Positions 11,501-22,427 of a stretch of 64,000 nt of DNA are shown here, piece by piece. The position numbers and the translations under genes were made by a program. The stretch lies in NCBI RefSeq assembly GCF_035222275.1, contig NW_026946359.1, forward strand, positions 1,302,001 to 1,366,000, written 5' to 3'. The notes beneath the pieces are model-generated. The model saw nothing but the letters and a program-made list of their open reading frames with translations, was not told the origin of the DNA and ran no database searches. How positions within the stretch are numbered: the stretch's first letter is position 1; the number at the start of each line of letters is the position of its first letter. The stretch is from Podospora bellae-mahoneyi. Lineage: Eukaryota; Ascomycota; Sordariomycetes; Sordariales; Podosporaceae.

Positions 11501-12596
11501 GGGGGGGTTGAAGAAAGGCGTTATCGTACCGCACGTCTACAAAGTGGGAAGGTCTCGGCGTTATCCACCACAACCAGCACACTAAAGCCGACGACCCGAC
11601 CCAAAACGAACCATTGGCATAGGTAGGTAGGCGGAAAGAAAAGAAAAAATGGCGGGTTGTGGGGGACAAAAGGTACTTCAATGTATCTCTGTGTAGACAG
11701 ACAGAGTGCCGCTCCCCGGAATGCTCCTCCTCTTCTCCACCTTTCCCTCTGATAACGCTTGTCGTCGTGTTGGGCTTTTTACTCAGTCGCAGTCCCATCA
11801 CGCCCCCATGCTTCACGGTACAGTAATAAGTCGGTGCCTGGTATTGTTACTCTGTGTATGTAATCAATTTGTGCCTATTGCATCAAACACAGAACGCATG
11901 TGCCGCATCTCGCGTGTGTCAAATCGTGGCTGCTGCTGCTGCTTGCTGATATCTACATCTCGTTTACAAAGCTGTTTTATCATCAAGAAATAATGTTCAG
12001 TGAGATCACCCCCAACCCACACACCCAACCCAATGTCAATGATCTTCACCACCTCGTGGCTTCGAAATAGCTCATCCGTCCGTACTTTGGACCCATAAGG
12101 CTGGATAGGAATAGCGGGGTGGGGGGATCATGCTAGGAGCCAGTCCTACCAACCACGTGCCGTTGCTGATTTGTTGACTCGATGTCTGAGCCAGAGAAGA
12201 ATACGGACTAATCCAGAGATGGGATTTCTGTGATGGGAGGAATGTCTGTTGCTGCAGACAGACAGCTCAGTAAAAATAAGCATGCAGTCGACCTTTACCT
12301 CAAGTCGGAGGAACAGGTTCAATAAGAGATAAGCCGGCCAATCCTATTGTGGTTTGATGACCGCCACCGCCAGTTTGGTTCTGAGCAGATGCGTATCGTT
12401 AGTGACGCTGTGCTACCCCAATCTGGGCTATTTCAGCCAGCTGTGTGCTTCTCTGAGGTGTGTGTGGACGCTATGAGGTACCGTCTGCCATCCTCGTCCC
12501 GGCCGGAGGTACCGTGGTGAGGGAGGGATGTGCCGTTGGAAAGCGTCTGCGAGGAAAGCTCTAAGCTGCTGAAAAGATGTGGCAGAATTGGATCCT

Positions 12597-12624
12597 CCTT
12601 CCTGTCTCTTCAGAGACAGGAAGG
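12597..12624. repeat. perfect 13-bp inverted repeat with 2-nt loop
   Basis: CCTTCCTGTCTCT at 12597-12609 is followed, after two bases, by its exact reverse complement at 12612-12624. As DNA this is a near-perfect 28-bp palindrome; as RNA it would be a very stable hairpin. It lies in the gene-poor stretch and no flanking element boundary is seen. Confidence 0.9.
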
Positions 12625-13863
12625 TGGGTTCCAGCCTGGGGCTCGGCCCAGGCTATCCGGGTCTCGGCTCGGAGGACCCAGAGACAATACCAGGTAGTGT
12701 TCTTCCCTCCGCTCCGTCACGGCCGTTGAATGATCTGTTGAAAACCAGGCCGGATCATCGACCGAGCCAAGGTCTGCCAGTTTCGTGTGTTCTGGTTCAA
12801 AGCAAACAAAAAAGAAACGGCGGGCATTCGTTCGTCTGCAGATGTTGCAATCCGGAGTGTTCCAGCAGGCTGGGTCAACTTGGGAACAGCCGCAGCGCAT
12901 AGCTACCCAACCAATGTGCGTGATCTTACAACGCCCATTATTCCTGCCAAGGCATGGAGAGAACTTCGGCGGCCTGGCCGATGACGCCCAGACTAACGCA
13001 GTGTAATCTTCCAGCAAGGCGCGCCAACCGCCGATTATGCGTTAGACGGTGCTTGATGACTGGCAGGAGGCTGACGGGCACCATTCCCAGCCCGAAATCA
13101 AGGCTGGGAAATATGGACATATTCGTTGCCTACCTTAGCACCCTGTCGAACGGAGCTGACAGGGCTGAAGCCGTGCTGGCTCTACGATCGCAGCGACGAT
13201 CTCGATAAGGTTTGGCTGGCAGATAGATGAGAACTGGTGACGCTTGAGGTGGTCAACGAGACGGCCAACAACGGGTGAGTACTTTGGTTAGTGCCATAAT
13301 AGCATACTCATCATAGTGCCAAAGCGAGGCATGAGGCTACGGCCGCCAAAGTCGCCCAAACACAACTGTTGCTTGAATCTCAAACGGCGAAGGGAATTGA
13401 ACCAGGGCAAGAAACAACAGGGCGGAATGTTTCAGTCGTCCATTGGTCCATACTGTCAATTTGAGGCCACTGACGGCGAGCTGGTTGGCAGCTGCCAGGG
13501 CAAGACGAACAAGATGGAAATGAAGGAAGGCTACACTCCCAGCCAAGACTTCCAAAAGGTGCCCAACTGTGCAACTAGTGGTTACAAACATTCAAGTAAC
13601 AAGGTGAAATCTCCATGAGTCGCATATTCGGTGTTGTTGGCGCATCTATGGCCGCTCTCGCAGGCTCGGGCACTTGGCTCAACGGAGGAAACAGTTTGGC
13701 CCCCGAGCCAGCCCGTGGCCAGCTGACGGAGCACGGAATACCTTACCCTATTGTACTTCGTACATACAAATCTGTCCAACAAGAGAGCCACACGAAAATC
13801 AACAACGCACCTCAGCAACGGGGAAGGCCATTGCGTGCAGGTGAGCTGAGTGAATTCCGTGCA

Positions 13864-14232
13864 TCAGAAGTAGGCTTGGGGAATATCCCGCAGATTGGGC
13901 GTGTAATCGGCTTGCACAGGCATTTCCATATCCATACAGACAGGCAGTTGAACATTACACTCTCCCCTGCTCGCCCAGGCGGCCTTGTTGTTCCCAGCCG
14001 GGCCCGGTGAATCATCTTCAATGCAGGGCACGGCTGGGAGCGAGATGTTACTGCACTGGTATGACATCTCTTGCAAGAAGCCTGCCTTGCAGTCTAGAGT
14101 TTTGAGCAAACTGAGGATCTCATGGGCGGGGGGTTACTCAGAGCACCACGCGGAGCCCAACCTGGAACTGCCATCCATCTGCTGCACAACATGCGCCGCA
14201 GCGATGCCGGGTCTGCTTACAACGATTCGCAT
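13864..14232 (-). other. possible two-exon small gene, weak
   Basis: A candidate join of 14232-14162 to 14110-13864 on the minus strand (51-bp intron 14111-14161, GT-AG, with gagtaac near the acceptor) gives 105 residues from an ATG. The second exon contains spaced cysteines (DCKAGF, YQCSN, VPCIED, GECNV, LPVC). No signal peptide or known domain is visible, and an overlapping 131-codon plus-strand frame (13615-14010) is about as plausible. I list it only so that the evidence is recorded. Confidence 0.18.
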
Positions 14233-16451
14233 ATTCTGTCTGTTCGGATGAACGAGGTGATGGGACTTGGCATGGCACTCTTCGACCGCGCAACAACCGC
14301 ACTGAAGAAGCCGCAAGCGAGGGAGGTTGAGTGCGTGTGGGCCTCCGCTTCTTCCCTATGGCTTGTCGCCGCGGGTATTGATGAGCGAAGCTGTAGCGGA
14401 ATTGCACTTGAAGATGCATAACACAGGAGAGCCTATCAGCGGTCTTGTGATGGTATATACCCAACGATGATGGCACAGTAAGATAATTGGGCGTTGAGCC
14501 TCTCATGATTGCAATTGTACATTTGCCCAAGTCCCTCCATGAATGGCTTCCGGTTTGGTTGGCGTTGCCTTGGAGATATCGGGGCAGCAGGGCCGATGCG
14601 GGAGAATCAAAAGTGGGCAAAGACCGGACCCACCTTCCCTCCAGAGACACACGCACTAGCCCAGCTAAAGAGAAAGTGTGGAGGGTCATGCTCAACTCAG
14701 GGTCCCAAGGTGTCAATTCGTCAGCGATCACCTCACGGAACCGCTCAAAGTTGGCAAGAGACCTTTTTGGGAGCGGGAAAGAGAAGAAAGAAAAGAACAA
14801 AAGAAGGAAAAATCGAAACGGCTCGGCAGTGCTGGGTTCCCAACACAATGGATGATGGCTGGCTGCCCGTCAACCACTCAACCTCTCTGGTTTGGCTTGT
14901 CTCCGGAAGAAAAGCAGCCAAACCCCGGGCTCTCTAGCAATTCCAAACTCCAAACCTGGGACCTGGACAGACGGCCCTTGCAATTCACCCCCGGAATGCT
15001 CCTTTGAATTGTCAAAAAGAGACAGACAATTTCCAACCTGATCAACGGGCACTGCTTTCTACTTCCACTTCCACTTCCACATGGTGGCAATTTGATTATG
15101 TAACCCCCGCTGTCCAGAGGCCCGTCTTTTCAGGTCCAGTTATTAGAATCTGCGTAGTGTTCGTACAGGATGCAGCTGCGAGGAAATCCGCTGAAGACTC
15201 GCTGATGACATGACGGTCGGTACGGAATACGGTAAGGATGTAAATCAGCAGGGTACGACATGCAGGCTTGCTGCTCACCCGCGATCCCTGTCCCCTGTCG
15301 GGCACGAGAAGCGACCTGGTGCAGTTGTGTACCTGGCGGTACCGCCACGCTTCGGCCCATTCACCGGCCCCAGCTTTTCTGAGCCTGTGACTGGTCTCCA
15401 GCCTGCGCGGTCCACTTGTCGGACCAGACGGTGGAACAAAGATCTGGCGGGCAGTGGGTGACACTGGTGGGTTTTGGCTAGTGCCCCAAGCTGGGAGCCA
15501 ATGTAGCCCAGGTACCTTCAGACAGTGCCAAAGTACCAGAGGTACCGGCCGTCCACTTGTGTGCAACCCACTCACTCCGCCCTCCCTCCTTCACTTGCTG
15601 CTACCCTCGGTGCCTCTCTTGCTGCGTCTTCTTGCCCTCTTGCTCCTTGTGCTTCCGCAACTCTCGATCCCCAAGGCACCACCACAGAAGCCTTCGTCTG
15701 TTGGGAATCTCTCTCGTTTTCTTGACCCTGCCGTAGCCCGCCCGTGCTGCCCTCGCCTTGCTTCTGCCTTCGAACGCTTCGCTTCTGTCTCCAGCCAGAG
15801 ATCCCTTTTGCGGAACGACGACCGGCTGATCGACCGACTCCATTGAATGACAGCCTCCCAACACACACGAATCTCTCCGCTTTCCGCTTCACAGCTGGGT
15901 GAATTGAACCTGCCGCCGATTCGAGATTTGGATTCCGGCAACAAAACAAGTTGGAAACACTGAGCAAGACGGCGAGGAGGTCTTTCTACCCTCTTCCTAG
16001 CCCGACCGCTCGTGTCGAAAACAAGGGGTTCAACTCGAGCTTTCTTGGGTAACCGGGAACCATCCATCGCTTGCCTCAGCTTCTTCGTCATATGTCTTGA
16101 ACGTGACTCTTCACCTGAGTTTGGACAAACTTGGCTTTGCATTGTTGCACACTGGATTCGCAACACACTTCTTTGCTCAACGGGTCTCTTAAAGGCCCTA
16201 GGGGGTTTTGCTTCTTTTGAACACCCACCTTTTTACCATACACGCAATACGCTTTGGAATAGTTACACCTCATCATCCTGGCCGACGAAACGCGCAGTCG
16301 ACCGAACCCCCTTTCTAGCTCGCAATCTCGGCAAAGCATAATATAGACACGGGTACACACAACGGACAGCAACGGATAGGGGACAGGAACGAGGAATACG
16401 CTGGGAACCGTGGGGAGGAGTGGACGCTATTCGCGTGGTCGAGACAGCAAA

Positions 16452-18928
16452 ATGGTGTTCAACGTGCCCGATGGTGGCCTGTCGCTGGATAGCTCAGCCA
16501 GGGCCATGGCTGGGCTTCCGGCGCAGGCCTTCGGAATTACTTTGAGCAATAGTGTCATCGAAGACATGATTGCTTGTGTTCAAAATGGAGGGGATATTGA
16601 GCTATCGTTGGGGTCCAATCCGGTAAGTTTATGTTGTTAGCCTTGTATTTCAAGGTTGGGTTTTCCATTGTCCCTCGATCTGAATAGCTTCTCAAACTAT
16701 TGTTCAACTGCACTCGGCCTTCCACAATAGCCCAATAGCAGTGTCTAACAACTTAAACCCCATAGGCTTTTCTCTTCAGCGATCATGAAGTCAAAATTCC
16801 AAACTCTCCCGATTCTTACGATTACGATCTGTACTATTCCGACGCAGTTTCTCCAAGATCGCTCAAGAAGCTACCAAATCCTGCAATGGGTGTCTTCAAG
16901 CCCCCACGGGTCTCTAGACCTGCCGCCAAGAAGCTGGCTTCGAAAGCTCCAGTCCAAAAGACAAGCTCCAGCAATACGACTCCAATTTCAAGCAACGAGG
17001 CCGACGATGCTATTGCCAACCTCAAAAGCTCACTGGCCCGGAAGGAAGCAGAGAAGAATACGTATGGACACACTACCGCCGACTACTTGGAGGGCTGTGA
17101 TACTAACTTGGAAGACAGTGCTGTCGTGGTCAGTGGGTTGATGAACTCGAAAGGCAAGGTCAAACCCCCAAACCGGTTGCTCGACAACGCATCCCCCAGG
17201 TCTCTTCCGCCAAGTCCTGCGCTCAGCGGAGTTCGATCACCCTCTCTCGCACCAGGCGGCTCTGCCCTTGATCAAGTCAAGCAACATACATTCCCAATCA
17301 TTCACCAGTTGGCCGTATCGGAGCAGAGCTTCGAGGACCTTTTTGCGCAGTGGAGTGAGGGCAGCGAAGACGAGTTCAGAGTCGCGCTGGACAAGGTTGC
17401 CGATTTCGACAACAACATCCAGAAATGGACTCTGAGAAAGCGATACTGGAAGGAACTGGACGTCTTCGAGTACGATTATGCCAAGGAGGAAGACCGACAA
17501 ACAGCCATCAACAATGCGGTGAAGCAGTTCGATCGTATGCGAGTTGGAGTTACCGACCCTATCTGGCAAAAGCTTCTACCGGTGGCGGAGCGCGGAAAGG
17601 GGATATGCCTGAGCAAACTGCAAGCCAATTTCGCCAAAGGCCCGACAGTCCCGAAACCAAAGCCGGACGGAGCCAACGGAAGCGGATCAGAGAGAGAGGA
17701 CGCTGCGGTCTTGAAGAAAGGAAAAGGGGGCGAGCCCATGTCAAGATCAAGCTCCCAAGCTTCAGCTGCTGGCAAGAAGAAGCCCTCGGCATCGGAGGCC
17801 CAAGCGAAGCGTCTCACATCCACTACCAAGAAGACCGCACCCGCCAAAGCATCGACGAAAGCATCTCCGACCAAGCCTCAAGCCAAGGCGGCAGCCAGCA
17901 AGGGCGGGCGCGGACCTCTTTCCGAAGAATTTGTGAAGGACTCGGACAGCGAGGAGGAGCCTTTGGCTAAATCCAAAGCTGTAGCTGCCGTAGCTCCCAG
18001 GCCAGTCAAGGCTGCTCCTGCCCCGGCCGTGAAGTCAAAGGCGGCCGCCGCTGCCAAGACGGTACCCAAGGAAACCGAGAAGGACACCATCCGAGCCGAA
18101 GTTGTCGCAAAGCCAACCAAGGCCACCAAGCCTGCGGCGAAGCGACCGCGCGATGCCGACGAGGACGACAGCTCGAGCTCAGGTACGCCGCTCAGCAAGC
18201 GCGTCAAGGCCGGCAGCAAGGCACCCACCACGGGTGCCAACTCGACGAAGCCACGGACCGTTTCGGACGCCAGCCAGAACGGTCGTCCAAGCTCCTCGGC
18301 GCCCAAGGCGAAGAACACTTCGCCGACCAAATCGTCGCCTCTGGCGACCCCACCACAGAATGCGTCCGAGGTGGAACAGGAGCGCCTGGCTCGTGCCAGG
18401 TCCGCCGAGCGAGAAAGGGAGCGCGAGCAAGCGCAAATCCAGGCGCTGAAGAGGGACCGGGAGCGCGAGCGGGAACGTGAACGCGAACGGGTCGAGAAGG
18501 AACGGGAACGCGAGCGCAACCGCGAGAGGGCCGAAAAGGAGCGTGAGCGTGGCCGCGGCGAGAGAGCCAGAGAGCTGGGACGAGACCGGCCTCGGGCCCG
18601 CGAGCCGAGCCGGGACACCATCATCAGCAGTGCCAGCAGCAATGCTGACAGCACGATTGGCGTCCCGGTTGTTGGCAGGAAGAGGCCGGCGCCGGTGGAC
18701 TCCTACTCGGAGAACCACCACCATGCGGCGAAGCGGATGCGGGTGTCGGCCGAGGTGCTGACCAAGGCACAGGAGTTCAAGCAGGCGTACCAGCGGTACT
18801 TGCAGCTGCATGAGGAGCTCAACGGGTGGGATTCCCCGCCAGAGTCGAAACTGCACGATTTTGTCGAGATGCACGATCGGTTGCAGAGGATGAAGAGGGC
18901 TATTTATCAGGATGTTGGGGAGGGTTGA
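16452..18928 (+). CDS. ELL: RNA polymerase II elongation factor ELL homologue
   Basis: Two exons, 16452-16622 and 16766-18928, separated by a 143-bp GT-AG intron, encode 777 residues. The N-terminal part (VFNVPDGGLSLDSS, then FGITLSNSVIEDMI and ELSLGSNPAFLFSDHEVKIP, about 1-80) and the block FDNNIQKWTLRKRYWKELDV (about 240-290) match the N-terminal and winged-helix parts of ELL. The C-terminus (AYQRYLQLHEELNGWDSP, about 730-775) is the occludin/ELL-type helical region. Between them lie Lys/Ala/Ser-rich disordered sequence and a long alternating Glu-Arg stretch (about 610-670) that should be a single charged helix. ELL stimulates Pol II elongation by suppressing pausing, in the nucleus. An in-frame ATG 42 bp upstream (16410) would add a basic 14-residue extension; I prefer 16452 because the family homology starts there. 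Confidence 0.85.
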
Positions 18929-20698
18929 AGGATAATTTCATGACAGAGACACAGGATGTCATGTTTTGGAAGGAGTGAGGGATGATATACAAAATTTGGC
19001 GGCAGGGGAAAATGGAGTTAAAAAAAAAACGAGAATATCACGACTTGAAAGTGTCTTTTTGATATTTGGGTGTTTTTTTTGTCCGTCATTTAATCAGGGA
19101 TTTGGGGGGGCAGGCAGGCAGACTACAACATCGAACAACAACATCAGTCATCAGTTGCATGAGATCATTTTTGGGCGTTTTTTGTTGTTTCTTTTTCGTC
19201 ATGTTGCAATTTGGTTTGTTTGTTTTATTTTGGTACATTGGGTTCATTTGGCTGATGGTCACAAATATGAGGAGAGGGGGATGTGATGACTTGATGCCGG
19301 TTATGCCTTGCAGATTTGGAGAAGAGGTGGTGGATAGTAGGTGATTTTGATACCCCTGGGTTTTGATGGAGGAAGAGAGAAGAGAGCGGTGGGGGGAGGG
19401 GGGGAACTGTAGTTGAAGTTGTTGAACAGATTAAAATCAAATTTTTAAGTTTTTGACAAATATGGCTGTGCTTGTGATGAATCAAGTGGTGTTAACCGAG
19501 GCTGAGAAGGAGGGAGGTATGTGATCCCCTTTCTGCAACAACAGCTTACGTTCCAACTTTTATTTTCTCGGCTAACTTGATCTAAGCTTGGAACTTGAGA
19601 GGAAATGGATGCAAGTAGGGCTGTCTGTCCTTGAAGAATTCAATCAAGGGCTGAAGAAGGGCATGAATGAAAAAGGGCTAAAGTGCTTGCATACACACCT
19701 AGAGGCTCCCAGCTCCCAATAAAAAGGGGGCACGTGCCTCCCTTTCTTTTCTCACCTCTCACCCACCCATCGAGTTGATTCTCGTACCTTGCATCCACCG
19801 GTTCGTCCCTGACATTTCTGTCTCGGAAAACTCCACCCATGCCCCGGATCTTCGAGAGAAAAAGAAGAAATTAGATATTCCCGGCGGGATGGTTCCAGCG
19901 GAGAAAGGGAGCCGGCGTCATGCAGGCACCCTTACCACAAAATAATTGAGACACTAAAGTAGGTAATATGCCTTAAAGGGATAATCCATATGCCTTTAAA
20001 AATAGTTTACAAGCTTATAAACTATCCTTCAAGGAATGTTAACCTGCTTTCGTGTCAACTATTTTGTGGTGAGGGAGGTAAGGTACCAAATGTAGGGAGA
20101 GAGACGCTTCGCTTGGCTTCAATGGACAATTCCACTCCATCAACAGCACCGTTGCTGTGCTCCCCTAACCACAACTTAAAGTGCCACGGTGATGCGTAAC
20201 CTCTCAAGTCAAGTGAAGTCACCTTCCTGCCAATCCACTCATTTGCAAAAAAGAAAAAACCACATATCATTCATTAAAAACTTCAAACTCCTCAACTCAA
20301 AACTACTCCCTCTACGGTACGGTACCTGGTACAAATTTACCACATTGCTTTGTTATTTCTCTCTTCCCCCTCCTCCTTACATTCTACACTTCCCCCCACG
20401 TCCCCTTGCCCCAAAAAGTGCAATGTCATCGCTGATGTTGAAAATGCCTCCTCCGAATTTATCTCAAGTCTTTTTCCTCTCTTCGTTTTACGGTAAAAAT
20501 AACGCACAAAAATTGACATGATTATTTTTCCTCGCGCCTTTCCTTTGTCGTGCTGGCCGGTTGGTGACTTTGCTGTGTGTGATTCTCGTCTTGTATCTTG
20601 CATAGGGGTTAAGAATGTTATAAAATGATAATGGCGATGACGAGCACCCCTTTTGAGAAAAATCACAGCTTGGAGAGAAAATGGAGGAGGCCGCGCCC
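18929..20698. other. intergenic between convergent ELL and dynein light chain genes
   Basis: T- and G-rich 3' flanking sequence of ELL (18.93-19.5 kb), then mixed sequence holding the inverted-repeat element at 19931-20073, then the 3' flank of the dynein light chain gene. No gene is seen. Short frames are serine- or phenylalanine-rich and look like chance. Confidence 0.5.
19931..20073. mobile_element. MITE-like terminal inverted-repeat element, about 143 bp
   Basis: The left arm from 19931 (ccacaaaataattgagacac, then aaagtaggt) matches the reverse complement of the right arm ending at 20073 (ccacaaaatagttgacacg, then aaagcaggt) over roughly 50 bp at about 80 percent by eye. A second, inner inverted pair (atagttta / taaactat) surrounds a short centre with an aagctt site. 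The whole can fold back on itself. It has no coding capacity. I could not fix a clear target-site duplication, so the ends are provisional. Confidence 0.6.
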
Positions 20699-21520
20699 CT
20701 ACTGGGTCTTGAAGAGGAGGATGGCGCAGTGACCGAGGTAGAAGTAGATGAAGTGCTTGGTTTCTACGGGGTGCTGTTAGTGACGCTGTTGCTTGTTGAG
20801 TGAAACCCAGGGGTAAGCTTACCGTGGGTCACGAAGCTGCCAAAGTGGCGGCCTACGATGCAGTGCCAGGTAGGTCCCTTTCTTTCATCAAACTGTTACA
20901 CACGATGGCGTGTTAGCTGATCTGGTCTTAAATGAAATGTGTCGTGGGCGTCATACTGTTCTCTTGATGTGCTGGGCGATATCCTGAAGATGAGGTTAGC
21001 TTCTGCTTGCTGCTAAAAATGGGGCTTAGGTTTGGTGTGAAATCTGCTTGCTGTCCGAACGCATCACATGCAGAATTTCCCATCCTTGGTCCGCTGACCT
21101 TCTCAACGGAGTACTTGGCCATGGCCTCCTGGGCTGTAAATACTGTCAGTCACACATCCCATTGTCGTCCTCCGGGTGGGGCCAGGATCCCGCGGGTTTT
21201 GTGACCCCTACGTACCGACTTCAATGACCTCCTGTTGTAATTCTTCGGACTGGAAAGAGGGGTATCGTGTTAGCAGCTCGATCTGCTCGCCAAGAACGAA
21301 ACAATTCGGTGGAAGATCGGTTGGTTCGTCATACCATGTCGGCACTCTTGATCTGGGCTGTCACACGCGTATATTCTTAGCACTCCGTTCCAACCCAGGC
21401 GGAGATGGGGAGGTCTGGTGAGGTACACCGGGCCTAGAACGAGACGAACTCACCATCAAGCTTCTCCCTCGCGACAGGGGATGTGTTCCCAGCAGCGGGC
21501 TTGGTGTCGTCTCCTGCCAT
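20699..21520 (-). CDS. cytoplasmic dynein light chain, LC8/DYNLL family
   Basis: Seven exons on the minus strand: 21520-21454, 21357-21335, 21249-21216, 21133-21099, 20983-20957, 20892-20823 and 20763-20699. They add up to 321 nt, 106 residues. The protein carries the LC8 signature almost unchanged: IKSADM, the helix [35 protein letters not shown], then [20 protein letters not shown] and a C-terminus [14 protein letters not shown]8 is a homodimeric hub that binds short linear motifs in dynein intermediate chain and many other partners. The N-terminus is about 15 residues longer than animal LC8. Five of the six coding introns are 59-115 bp, and four exons are only 23-35 nt. It shares a 907-bp divergent promoter with mrd1. 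Confidence 0.95.
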
Positions 21521-22427
21521 TATGATTATCTATCTCGGAAAGGTGAAACGAGGTAAGTGTGGTTGGATAGTCGACGGATAAAGAAAGCCACGGTCTGGTC
21601 AGCAATTAGTACGGTGGCGTGAAGAAGGCAAACAGTACGGTAAGCTTGGTGATGTTCGGTGTGGGTTGTTGAATTGCCGCCAACAAGCGACAGACGCTCC
21701 TCCTGGCAAGCACGCGGTTACGAGATGGAGGGGATCGAATAGGGGCCCAACGTACCGGTACGCGCAAACAATGGGGTGCAGGTGTTCGTAATCGATAGCT
21801 CAAAGCTCCCGGTGGCCGTGCAGGTGGAAATGTGAGAGGGCTTGTTGTTGAGCTATCAACTATGTAAGTTGGCGTCAGGTCACAAAATAAAGGGTGGAGT
21901 GCGGAGAAGAGGCAAACAAGTGACGATGGAAGCCGTGTTTGGTTTGTTGTTTTGCTACTGGACAGAAGCCTTGCAACAGGACAAAATCATTGGCGACCGC
22001 AGTGAGGCGGTCGACGGGGACGGGAAGGACTGGGGCCCATCACTCACCTGGGGTAATCGATGTAGCTATACCGAGCTGATATGTGGAAGTGTCGGCAGAG
22101 TCAAGGTATCCGGGACTTTGGAGCTTGAGCCCACTGGTGCAGTGGAGCTTCAGCAGAGACTCTCCGATAAGATAACGAAAAGCCGGTGTGGGTGGGGCAA
22201 AGCTTAAAATTTAATTGGGGCCAGTGCGGAAAAAAATCTTAGACCTTCTCCTCTTCCTTCGACTGAAGCCAAAAACTACATCACCCACCACAGAGTTGTC
22301 GCTTTGTTCCGCGGTACTCTGGTTCCAATGATTACACGGTAGTAACTGCTCTAATCAACTGCCCGCGGCAGACCGGAAGGAGCAAGCAGCAGCATCGCCA
22401 ATCATCGTCATCGTCATCGCCATCACA
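21521..22427. promoter_or_regulatory. shared divergent promoter of dynein light chain and mrd1
   Basis: 907 bp lie between the two start codons. CCAAT motifs occur at about 22325 (ttccaatgatt) and 22398 (cgccaatcatcg), close to mrd1, with a C/T-rich tract (ccttctcctcttccttcg) near 22245. No other gene fits here. Which motifs are used is inference. Confidence 0.5.

Larger units (their letters stand above)
5584..16451. other. 10.9-kb gene-poor stretch
   Basis: No frame here has a recognisable domain or a convincing exon chain. The sequence alternates C/T-rich and A-rich blocks and holds simple tracts: TTCGGTCGG twice followed by C14 (about 9981-10018), GAT repeats near 10972, a T17 run at 11192-11208, CTTCCA repeats near 15060, and a 13-bp-stem hairpin at 12597-12624. 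The part from 12.6 to 14.4 kb is the most coding-like, with overlapping short frames on both strands. C/T-rich sequence at 15.56-15.65 kb may mark the start of the ELL transcript. The stretch separates two divergent genes and could hold long leaders, non-coding RNA or a decayed gene. Confidence 0.5.

Noticed and set aside
14138-14848. 236-codon minus-strand frame in the gene-poor stretch
   Set aside because: It has no ATG-led domain, and its N-terminal part is low-complexity; it competes with equally good frames on the other strand.
17878-18654. 258-codon minus-strand frame
   Set aside because: It is the antisense of the ELL exon; its Arg/Ser/Ala composition comes from the Glu-Arg coding repeat.
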